Assembly (NCBI GenBank): GCA_963823675.1
Contig: CAWGMT010000026.1
Span: 62,001-126,000, forward strand
DNA length: 64,000 bases
Reading direction: 5' to 3'
Source: CAWGMT01 sp963823675
GTDB taxonomy: Bacteria > Planctomycetota > Planctomycetia > Isosphaerales > Isosphaeraceae
In this document: piece by piece, positions 54,251-63,105 of the stretch
Numbering within the stretch: position 1 is the first letter of the stretch
Layout: each line of letters starts with the position of its first letter
Translations under genes and position numbers: made by a program
The notes under the pieces: generated by a model
The model's input: the letters and a program-made list of their open reading frames with translations, nothing else
Told to the model about the DNA's origin: nothing
The model's database searches: none

Positions 54251-54683
54251 CATGTAGCCCGCACCGAGCGGCGGCCCTGGCGATTGCGTCCGTGAACAAC
54301 ACTCCCTCGGCCTTGTGCATGCGGAAATGCACCGCCAGGATTTCCTCCGTGCTCCAGTCGGGCATGGGCTCGGGCACAAGCAAGGCACACGCGACGATCT
54401 CGTGCTGCAACGCGCGCGACCGCTTCACGGTCGCTTGCATTTCCCGAACAGCAGCCCTCCTTGCCGCGTCGATGCCGCGTCTGACGATGTCTCGCGCTCC
54501 ATCCGGGTCCAAGCGCTGTGCCGCATGATAAGGCTGGCGTGCCCACGACGCCATTCCCACTTCGACGAGTTCGATGCGGCGGCGGTCAATTACCTGATAA
54601 CCGGCATCCATTGCACCAAGAACGACGACAGCGGACCAACCGCAGTGAGCTTTCAGCCCGAAGGCAACTCGCACGTTTCCCAC
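54066..54683 (-). CDS. Conserved hypothetical protein
   Basis: 205 residues. The N-terminal part (VRVAFGLKAHCGWSAVVVLG and YQVIDRRRIELVE) and the C-terminal part (HKAEGVLFTDAIARAAARCG followed by LHVIAVREKRL; GPPWAKDQKSAALAAMIALG) match the general pattern of a bacterial hypothetical protein family that I recognise only loosely. The helix-rich middle has no catalytic motif. Convergent with, and overlapping, the 3' extension of the glycoside-hydrolase-like gene. Function unknown. Confidence 0.72.
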   Translation of the reverse strand: MGNVRVAFGLKAHCGWSAVVVLGAMDAGYQVIDRRRIELVEVGMASWARQPYHAAQRLDPDGARDIVRRGIDAARRAAVREMQATVKRSRALQHEIVACALLVPEPMPDWSTEEILAVHFRMHKAEGVLFTDAIARAAARCGLHVIAVREKRLWEAAEKELATARGALMKTIAELGKAAGPPWAKDQKSAALAAMIALGKSPGND

Positions 54684-54930
54684 GATGCACCCTTCTCGGC
54701 CTGCGACGATAGAGAAGGATTATACAGCATGTTGCGGGCTACGGCGTCAGTTGTGAGCGGTTAGATTCGGCAAGATTGAGCTGAATCCAGGTTAATCAAT
54801 GATGAAACTTTGGTGAATTCTGCGTGTGATGCTTGAATGCGATTCGCCTTCAGCGCAATCATAGCCGAGCAATGGATGGGGGTGCGGCCGCCAAGGCATT
54901 GCTTCCCCGGATCTGCGCCTGGAGGCCCGA

Positions 54931-56433
54931 TTGCAGTACGATTTCGACGTGATCGTTGTGGGAGGTGGTGCCGGGGGGGCCACGTTCGCCTACGCTTGTG
55001 CGCGCTCAGGCAAGTCGGTCCTCGTTCTGGAGCGAGGCAGCCGGTACGCAACGAACAGCCCCGCTCACGACGAAAAGGCGATGCTGATCGAGAAGCGGCC
55101 GTACGACGACCGTGAGGTCGACGTCAACGGCAAAGCGAAGCGCCTCTACATGGGGGGCGTACTCGGCGGCGGCACGAGTCTTTATGGCGGGGCCCTGGTC
55201 CGGCCCAGTGAGCAGGATTTTCAGCCGGGGAGGCACTATGGCAAACGCATTCCCCGCGCAATCTGGGATTGGCCGATCTCCTACGCGGACCTCGAGCCGC
55301 ACTACACCGAGGCCGAGCGACTTTACGGAGTGGCCGGCCGCGGTGAGGAGGATTTTGGCCCTCTACAAAAACCCGCCGCCGGCTATCCAGGAGACCCTCT
55401 GCCTCTCCATCCCCTCAATCAAAGGCTCATCGCCGCCAATCGAACCCATGGCTTGCATCCTTTTCGTTTGCCGCTCGCGATCGACTCCTCCCGCTGCCTG
55501 CGTTGCGGTGTTTGCGCAGGTTACATCTGTCCCACGGGCGCGCAGCTCAGCGGCTCAATTGCTCGAGCAGGCAATCGCTGAAGGGCTCGCGCTCAAGATC
55601 CAAACTGAAGTCGAAGTGGAGCGATTGGTTGCCGCACGTGGCAACGAATCCACAGTGATCTCCGTGCTCGACCGAACGTCCGGTCGACGCTCGACCTATC
55701 GGGCTCGCCGGTATGCACTGGGCGCGGCGCGATCGGATCGTCGCTGCTCTTGCTCCGTTCCGGTCTGGAGAATCCGCTGATCGGCAGACATTACATGATG
55801 CATCTGTCCTCGATCGTCGTCGGCATCTATTCTCATGCGAGTTGTACGGAGTCGTCTTTCGTCAAACAGGTCGGCTTCGCCGATTTTTACTTCGGTACGC
55901 GCGACTACCCACACAAAATGGGCATCGTGCAATCGCTGCCGGTACCCGGCCCGCTCATGGCGGCCAAGATGTCCCCGTTCGTTCCGGCTCCGGTTCGACG
56001 GTTTCTCCGCCAGCGCATGCTGCCGCTCGCCGGCATTATCGAAGACCTGCCCGACCCCTCCAATCGCGTAACCCTGGGACCGAATGGCGAAGCGAAGTTG
56101 ACGCACCGCTTTGGCAAGTACGACTTCGCCAGGCGCAGGCGTCTGAGGCCCCATATCGCGAAAATCCTCAAGAGATCCGGTGCGGTGTACTGTCTTTCCC
56201 ACCAGTCTCGCCGGTATTCTTGCGATGAGCACGTGGCCCATCAATGCGGCACTCTCCGGTTCGGCAATGACCCTGACCACGCGGTGCTCGACCCGGATTG
56301 CCGTATGTACGCCAACCCCAGCGTCTTCGCCGTGGACGGCAGCTTTCTGCCCACGTCGCTGGGCGTCGGCCCGGGCCTCACGATCATGGCAAATGCCTTG
56401 CGCGTGGCGACCAAAGTGGTGGCCGAGATTTGA
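54931..56433 (+). pseudogene. GMC-type FAD-dependent oxidoreductase, frameshifted twice
   Basis: TTG 54931 starts a Rossmann dinucleotide loop, FDVIVVGGGAGGATFAYACA, at the very N-terminus. MGGVLGGGTSLYGGALVRPS and WDWPISYADLEPHYTEAERL are GMC hallmarks, followed by a Cys cluster CLRCGVCAGYIC. The frame shifts near 55541 (then RSSAAQLLEQAIAEGLALKI) and near 55730 (then GAIGSSLLLLRSGLENPLIG), ending with MYANPSVFAVDGSFLPTSLG and VGPGLTIMANALRVA. GMC enzymes oxidise alcohols, sterols or glucose-type substrates. First gene of the 54.9-63.0 kb cluster; the decarboxylase gene follows 37 bases later. Confidence 0.75.
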
Positions 56434-56470
56434 GAGCGGGAGAGCCGTTATCAGCAAGATCAAACGCCGC

Positions 56471-57363
56471 ATGTCGATCGCGTTCGAACAATTTCGCCAA
56501 GCTCGCGGAATTCACGGCGGCCTACTCCAGTTCTGCTGCGCGCTCCTCGCCGTCAAGTTGTCGCGCCTCCCCATCCCCTCGCAGCGTCTTCGGCTGCGGC
56601 TCTTTCGGGACCTCTACGCCAGGAGGTATCCGCCGGGGCTCGATGAACAGGAAGCGGAGAAGCCTCTCGAATCCTATCGGTCGTTCAACGCGGTGTTCAC
56701 ACGTGGCCTGAAACCGGAGTACCGGCCCATCAATGCCGGCGCGCCGGAAATCCTCAGCCCTTGCGACGGCACGGTCCAGGATGTGGGCCGCGTGGAACGG
56801 GGTAGACTGTTGACTGTAAAAGGGATTGAATATGTGATGGATTCCCTGCTTCCTGACACTGACATCCGGCCGTTCGAGGGCGGCCAGTTCGCGATCATTT
56901 TTCTATCACCGATTGATTGCCATCGTGTGTTCAGTCCCCAGGACGGGTGCCTGGAGGAAGTCGTGCATGTTCCGGGCGCCCGCTTGCTCGTCCATCCGCC
57001 CTTCCAGCGTCCGGAGTACCCGGTCTACACCTTGAACGAGCGCATGATCCTGCGTCTCTCCACGGAATTGGGCTCGTGCGTGGTCGTCATGGTCGCCGGC
57101 TGGGGTGTGGGAAGCATCACGTTGCCCTTTGCGCCAAGTTTCAACCCAGGTCGAACCGGCTGGAATTCTTCCGCTGGGTTTCGACCCGCACCGTCAAACG
57201 TGGAGACTGGATCGCGACATTCGAGCTCGGATCATCAGTTGTGCTGATCACGTCGTCAGCACTGGAGACGACGCCTCTGGTTTCCCCCAACGAGAAGGTC
57301 CACTATGGACAGCCCGTCCTCAGGTTCACCTCAGCCAACCGTCCTCTCCGACCCGGAGGGTGA
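56471..57363 (+). pseudogene. Phosphatidylserine decarboxylase-family protein, one frameshift
   Basis: From ATG 56471, FEQFRQARGIHGGLLQFCCA is a membrane-associating N-terminus. PLESYRSFNAVFTRGLKPEY, ILSPCDGTVQDVG (the Asp-Gly-x-Val core) and SPIDCHRVFSPQDGCLEEVV (conserved His) follow. Near 57140 the frame shifts into RLEFFRWVSTRTVKRGDWIA and TFELGSSVVLI. The Gly-Ser-Ser is the self-cleavage site where Ser becomes the pyruvoyl group. So all active elements are present over two frames. Classical role: phosphatidylserine to phosphatidylethanolamine. In this cluster it could act on a related amino-acid-headed substrate. Its end overlaps the next gene. Confidence 0.78.
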
Positions 57364-59267
57364 GACTGGAGACCTCTGCCAGACAGTCGCGAGCACGGGA
57401 AGGTCGGCCCGGGCAGAGGTCGTGATGATCGCCAGTTTCGGCAACGCCGTGGCGGCCGACTACGCTCTTTTCGTGAGCCGGAGTTCCCACGGCGATGCCG
57501 TCTTGATCGCCGATCAAGAACTCCTTCGGCTGGTACAGGCGCCCGTTCGATCGTTCTCGATCGACGAGTTCTTGCAGTCGAGGCCAGAGTTCCCTGGCGA
57601 AAACGACCGGGTATCAAGCCTCATTCTGTTCATTAACTCACGTCTCTCCGCGCGCGAACGCCATGACCTGAACGACCTCCTGGAATTCGCGCATCGCTGG
57701 CAAACCCGATTTGTCGGCATCATCAGCAGCTTTCGGTTCCATCTCGACGATCCGGATATCACGGAGGTCGAGAACTACGTCCTGGCCAAGGCGAGCGGCT
57801 TGTTGGCTCGCATCGTCGTCTTTCGTCCCGGTCACGTGCTGAGCGAGCACTCCAGGACGGGCAGGTTTCTCGAGCGCTTCGCTCGCTTTTATCCTTTGAT
57901 TCCCAGACGGCTGTGCTCTTGCTTCATTGAGGGAACGGAATTCTTCGCCGCGATTGAAAACCAGCGCCTGGAAACCGAACGACCGGCTGGTGCTCCTGCC
58001 CAATGGCAGAGCGATCTTGAGACGCCGATCCCTTCGCCCCTTGGTCGTGCAGTCAGCTGCCAAGAACCGGGCATACACACTCCTGGGATCGAATCGACCC
58101 TGGCGCGACATGCTCTCTTGTCATCGAGTGAGGCGCCCCGGACAATTCCTGACGACAGCAATGAGCAGGCTTCTCTCCTGGCTCTTGGTCGGCCAGGTGA
58201 TTGCTGTGGTCTTGACGCTCTCGGCAAGGCGCCTTCCATGGCTAAGGCAATCGAACGTTCATACGCTCTGGCCTCGATCCCTGCATGAACTGCTGTCGCT
58301 TTGCCATCGACACAACATCGGCAATGTGAAGGTCGTGGGCTACAACAATGGCGTCGTCCACTTCGGCCATCGCTACCCGCAGAAGACAGTCGTCTCCACG
58401 GTCCGTTGCCGCCGGATGGCTCAAGCCGGCCCGCACACGCTCAAGGCCGATTGCGGCACGACGGTGCGTAATGCCCTGGACTTCCTGGCCAAAACCAATC
58501 AGGAACTGTACGTCGTTCCAAACTACTCCTACGTGTGTTTGGGCACTTCCTTCTTCGTGCCGATTCACGGATCGGCGGTCGACTACTCCACGCTGGCGGA
58601 CACGATTTGCAGAGTGGTCCTCTACGACCCGGCGAGCGATCGTATCATCTCAGCCGCGAGAGACGACATCTCCTTCCGTGAAAATCTCTACAATGCGCAA
58701 TCTCGTGTCGTGGTTTTGCGCCTCTACATGCTTGCCAAGCCGAAGGCGAGCTACTTCGTCCATCGCGAGACGGTTGCAAGTCCCTCCGCCGGCGACCTCG
58801 TGAGCGCCCTGCGCGATCGCCACGCCACGAATGTCGAGATTCGCCAGTCCCAGGCCGCGAGCGCCAGGGTCACAGTTGCCAAGTATTACACGAGTCTTGG
58901 CGAGACCTCCGCGCCCGCACTCGAACTTCCCCGCGACGCAATTGGCAGGCTATGGGATCGCCTGGAGGAAAACCCGGTCACGTCCTATCTGATGCACGCC
59001 CTGAGCAGACACGTGGCCTGGCATACCGAATTTTTCTTCACGCCGTCGGAGTTTGACCTTTTCTGGCGAACGCACGACCGGCTCCCCTTGCGCAAGATCC
59101 AGCTTCGGTATATCCGCCGCGACGGTATGCCCCATTCGCCCTTCCGCGACGAGGACTGCATCTCGGTCGACCTGTTCCTGTTTCGCAGGCACAAGTCCCG
59201 GTTCCTGGAGTATCTCAAGAATACGTTCTCGACGGTCCGAACCAACCCAGGCAAACACAGCAGTTAA
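57305..59267 (+). pseudogene. SDR-like Rossmann domain fused to FAD-linked oxidase-like domain, frameshifted
   Basis: The N-terminal part (57305 to about 57980) resembles an atypical NAD-binding epimerase: MIASFGNAVAADYALFVSRS, VSSLILFINSRLSARERHDL, EVENYVLAKASGLLARIVVF, RPGHVLSEHS. The frame shifts between about 57960 and 58010, after which NRAYTLLGSNRPWRDMLS begins a membrane/FAD-oxidase-type domain. This has VVGYNNGVVHFGHRY, LKADCGTTVRNALDFLAKTN, and VVPNYSYVCLGTSFFVPIHG followed by SAVDYS, a variant of the PCMH FAD-binding pattern ending in H-G. The C-terminal FFTPSEFDLFWRTHDRLPLR resembles the substrate domain of lactone-oxidase relatives. It overlaps the decarboxylase gene by 59 bases, so the two are coupled. 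Substrate unknown. Confidence 0.6.
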
Positions 59268-59299
59268 GGATCGAGACGCGAATAACCTTCTGGTAAAGT

Positions 59300-59355
59300 C
59301 GACTTTCGCTCAGCGAAAGAACATCCGTTGGCGGAGCGAAAGGCGACACTCACTT
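59300..59355 (+). repeat. Composite interspersed repeat, partial copy D
   Basis: GTCGACTTTCGCTCAGCGAA at 59298 and GGCGGAGCGAAAGGCGACAC at 59330, preceded by CTTCTGGTAAA as in copy B (TTCCTGGTAAA). It lies in the 110-base gap between two cluster genes. Confidence 0.7.
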
Positions 59356-59377
59356 TTGAGGCGCGCTTAAGGATCGC

Positions 59378-61640
59378 ATGCACCAGCCACCGTCACTTGC
59401 CGAGACCTGTGAGCAGATCCTGCGCGAACAGGAGCCGAATTTCCTCCGGCTCTATCTGAATCCTCACGTTGCCCAGACGTGTTTCTGTCTCGACCGGTAC
59501 GTACGCACGACGTGGCCGGAGGCGCCGGCTTTGACCCGGCACAAGCACGCGCGTGCCGAGGATTGCCAATCCTTCCTCGCCAACGGATTCGAAGAAGCGC
59601 TCAGTGGTGCCATCAAACTCGCGCGCTACAACAATCGGGCGGCTCAGCCCGCTTCGACCGGTCTTATCCTCGACCCCGCCGACCGGCTTACCGGCTTCGC
59701 CAGAGCGGAGTTGGCGGGAGGCTGCATTGCCCAGTTCTTGCCGGGTCTTTGCATCGTCGGCAAGAACCAGCTCGGCCGTGAGCCGGGCACCCTCTCTCTC
59801 GAAACTCTGGCGGAAAATGGTCAAACCGAGATCGGCGCCGCGGGCGTCGATCCGCTTGTACTGGTCGCGGGCGCCCTTCACCTTCTCGAAATGCACGCGC
59901 GAATCCATCCGCCGGGTCGTGCGGCAAAATACGCCGCTTGTGATCACATGCGTTGACCGCGTGAGCCTGGCTGCGCTTCGTGGCGGGTCGAGTGGCATCC
60001 TTCACGAAATTGTCCCGGACATCGTGGTCTTCGACGAATCCTTCGCGGACCATGCCGTTCCCTGGAGCGCGTTCACGGCCCGGAAGTCGCTCTTCGCTTG
60101 CTGGAATCGACCCGGCAAAGCCACCTTTCATTCGACGACCTTCCAGCCCAACACGATTTCGACCCTGCACTTCATGCGTTGTCTGGCCCAGGCTGATCCC
60201 GACTTCCACCACCGTTATCGCGACGTTTTCGCAGAATTACTCACCGACCTGTCCCGGCGGGGCGAATGGTTCAGGCGCTATTACAACCCCTCACTGTACC
60301 GGCTCATTCGCACGACGGGGTTCGACACCGGCGACATTCGCGCCGCTGGTTCATTCGTCGTTGTCAACGGCCGCCCCATCTTCGATGCGGTCAGCGGTGT
60401 CGCTTGCAGCTTCCGCGGCCACAATCCCGCGACCTACGGTCTTGAGCTGAAGACGCTCGACATCGTTCCGCCACAGGAAAACCGGGGGCAGGCAGCGCAA
60501 TCGGCGGACCCGAACTCCGCCACCGTAGCCGAACTTCGCAGCCGACTGTTCGACCTTACTGGCCTCGAATTCTTCGTGCCCGCCGTCAGCGGCGCGACCG
60601 CCGTTGAGAACGCCCTCAAGGTCGCTCTCGTCGCTCAGTTTCCGAAACGCCACATCCTGGCTCTCAAGGCGGGATTCGGCGGCAAGACTTTGCTTGCGCT
60701 GACAGGTACCGCCAATCCTTCCTACAAAGAGCACATCGATCCCCTTTACGCCGATGTTCATTACGTCGATGCCTTCGCCCCGGATGCCCTTGCACAGATC
60801 GAGTCACTTCTGGAAACATATGAATTCGCGGTCGTGCAGGTGGAATTGATTCAGGGCGTCGGCGGCGTGCGCCGCATTCCGGAAAACGTGATCCGCCAGC
60901 TTGACGCGGGCAGAAAACGCTGGGGCTACTTGCTCTTGGTCGATGAAGTGCAGACCGGCATGTACCGAACAGGGCCGTTCATTTTCTCGCAGTCAATCAA
61001 CGTTACGCCGGATATTTTGCTCCTGGGCAAGGCCACCTCGGATATGATGTTCCCGTTCGCCCTGACGCTTTATTCCGCAACAGTCCAGGCCATGCTCGAC
61101 CGGCACGGCTCGGATCTGATAGATTCGATCAAGCAGCGTTACGGCTACGAACACGGCTACAAGACGGTCGTCAACGTCCTTCGCCAGAGCGAGGAGCGCG
61201 GCACATCCGGCCGGGTCGCCCTGGCGGGAGCACTGTTCGCCGACCTGCTGAAGGCAGGCCTGGCTTCTAGTAAGATCGTGCGCGAAGTGCGCGTCTTCGG
61301 CCTCTTGATCGGAATCGAACTCGACACCCGGCGCTGGCCGCACCGCTGGCTGCGCAAGCGTCTCTCCTCGTTCTACCTGTTCAGCATGCTTCGCCACCAA
61401 CACTGTCCCGTACTGGCCGGTTTTTGTCAGTATGAACCGAACGTCCTCAAGATCACGCCCCCGCTCAATGCCAGCCCCGATGAGATCCGGCAGGCTTGTG
61501 CCACAATTGTCGATGTGCTGCGGCGGCCGCTCCGCAAGGTGCTCGCCGCCGGCCTGGGCGGCCTGATCAGTTCATCCTCTGCTGGGAGACGAAACGATGA
61601 GCACGGAAACGACTCAGCCCTTGAGCCTGCTGCACGTTGA
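59378..61640 (+). pseudogene. Two-module class-III aminotransferase-like protein, one frameshift
   Basis: About 754 residues. The first module (59378 to about 60350) looks like a reduced class-III fold: YNNRAAQPASTGLILDPADR, DPLVLVAGALHLLEMHAR, then after a shift near 59900 DIVVFDESFADHAVPWSAFT and FHSTTFQPNTISTLHF, with no PLP lysine seen. The second module is complete: FFVPAVSGATAVENALKVAL, FAVVQVELIQGVGGVRRIPE, LLVDEVQTGMYRTGPF and the PLP lysine in ILLLGKATSDMMFP. Class-III aminotransferases act on omega-amino groups or amino-ketones. A double module with one degenerate half is unusual. The end overlaps the next gene by 44 bases. Confidence 0.72.
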
Positions 61641-62130
61641 CTTCGACGACCTTTACGCCAGACACCTTGGCCGCCACTCCCAGTTCGGTATCAACGTCGC
61701 CCATCTCGCGGCCCTGTACGGGCTCTGGTTCGGCGTCTACGCCGCGATCTACCAGACGGTGCTGCTCCTGGACATTCCCGCGGGTTGGCTGGTCATCGTG
61801 GCCCTGGCTGCCACCTATCTCGCCTTCGTCGCCATCAACGCCCCTTACCGCGTCTCTATTGCGACCGCGGTTTTGCTGGCATTCTTCGCCGCAAGCGTCC
61901 TCGCTCTGCCCAGGCTGCCAAGCTGGTCGATCCTGCCATTCGTCCTCATGGTTCCGGTCTTCTACAAACTTCAGGCCTGGACCCATAAGATCTGGAACAT
62001 CGCCGCAGACATGACGGAATTCAACAGGCGATTCCCGCCAGGCCGCGCGCTCACTTCCATCTTGCTCATCTACGAGGTACCGATATGCCTGAATTATCTG
62101 ATTTTCAGCCGAAAGGACTGGAGACGCTGA
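61597..62130 (+). CDS. Integral membrane protein of unknown family
   Basis: 177 residues from ATG 61597, preceded by GGGAGA. Four or five transmembrane segments (LAALYGLWFGVYAAIYQTVL, GWLVIVALAATYLAFVAI, IATAVLLAFFAASVLALP, LPFVLMVPVFYKLQAW). Polar His-bearing motifs flank them, LYARHLGRHSQFGINVAH and WTHKIWNIAADMTEFN, which could be metal- or headgroup-binding. The arrangement recalls small membrane oxygenases or hydroxylases, but I do not recognise the family. Its start lies inside the aminotransferase gene, so it is translated with it and belongs to the cluster. Confidence 0.75.
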   Translation: MSTETTQPLSLLHVDFDDLYARHLGRHSQFGINVAHLAALYGLWFGVYAAIYQTVLLLDIPAGWLVIVALAATYLAFVAINAPYRVSIATAVLLAFFAASVLALPRLPSWSILPFVLMVPVFYKLQAWTHKIWNIAADMTEFNRRFPPGRALTSILLIYEVPICLNYLIFSRKDWRR

Positions 62131-62180
62131 CAAGCTCCCCGTTCCGCGCGGTGGAATCCGCGGCGGGATTCGATTCCGCT

Positions 62181-63009
62181 TCATCGCGCTTCTTGCTTGC
62201 GGCCCAAGGCAATCACGATGTTGTGCGAATCTTTGAGCGGGAAGACCAGACGGTCGAGCAGCCAGTGCTTCACCGCGCTGGCCCTGTGCAAGGCCGATCG
62301 ATTCAATGAGCGGGGTAAGCCATCCGCCGCGATAGGCGAATTGCATGAACTGGTCAAAGTCATTAAACTTGATCACTGGTTCAATGGTCTCGCCCGCGCA
62401 AACCTCCAGCCCATGTGCTTTCATCGTGTCGGCGACCTCCTGCAAGTTTGCCGGGTTGAGCACGGTGTCATCCATTTTCCGCGAACCGGCGCCGCTCAGC
62501 CAGCGAAGGAGTTTCGAGTCCCCCAGGGCTTGCAGGCTCGGATATGCCGCCTTGGTGCCGCCGACCAGGGACCAGCACCCGCCCGCCTTGAGCCGGCTGG
62601 CGATCTTGGGCGCGAGGACGCGCATCGGCACGTATCCCGTGATAAAGTGCGTGCAAATGCAGTCGAATTGCTGGCCTGGAAAGTAATCGTCCAAGGCGGC
62701 GGCATCTCCAACCACAGCCGCCAGGTCCGGAATCCTCTTGCGTGCGTTCTCCACCATGTTCTCGGCAAGATCGACGCCAAACGGCACGATCCGATCGCCG
62801 GCCAGGTCCTTGAGCTTGCCAAGAAATAGACCCGTACCCATGCCGATATCGAGGACGCACAGCGACTCGGTGGCCGCGCCCAAAATGTCGGCTTTCTGCA
62901 ACTGCTCGACCGCGCGATCGAGAGATCTGCCGATCACTCCCTGAGGATCGAGATCATAATGCGACGCAACCACATCGTTGTACGCTCGGTGGATCGTCGG
63001 TGCGCTCAT
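62181..63009 (-). pseudogene. SAM-dependent class I methyltransferase, one frameshift near the C-terminus
   Basis: ATG 63009 opens MSAPTIHRAYNDVVASHYDL. Motif I is VLDIGMGTGLFLGKL (about 50-64); VPFGVDLAENMVENARKR follows and carries the acidic residue that binds the SAM ribose; then VVGDAAALDDYFPGQQFDCI. The frame shifts near 62300, after which ALHRASAVKHWLLDRLVFPL and KDSHNIVIALGRKQEAR finish the protein at 62181. Read without the shift, the frame would run on antisense to the membrane-protein gene as far as 61567; that part is not coding. It could methylate the product of the 54.9-62.1 kb cluster, to which it is convergent. Confidence 0.75.
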
Positions 63010-63105
63010 GATGAAAAGTTATTCCTCGGTGGGTACGGTGGCGTGTCGCGTCGACTTCCCGTTCGTGGTGCCGCGAGCATTCGATATCAGTTCGACATCC
63101 GGGGT

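Noticed and set aside
61567..62300. C-terminal extension of the methyltransferase to 480 residues
   Set aside because: After the frameshift near 62300 the conserved C-terminus continues in another frame to 62181. The long extension is antisense to the membrane-protein gene.
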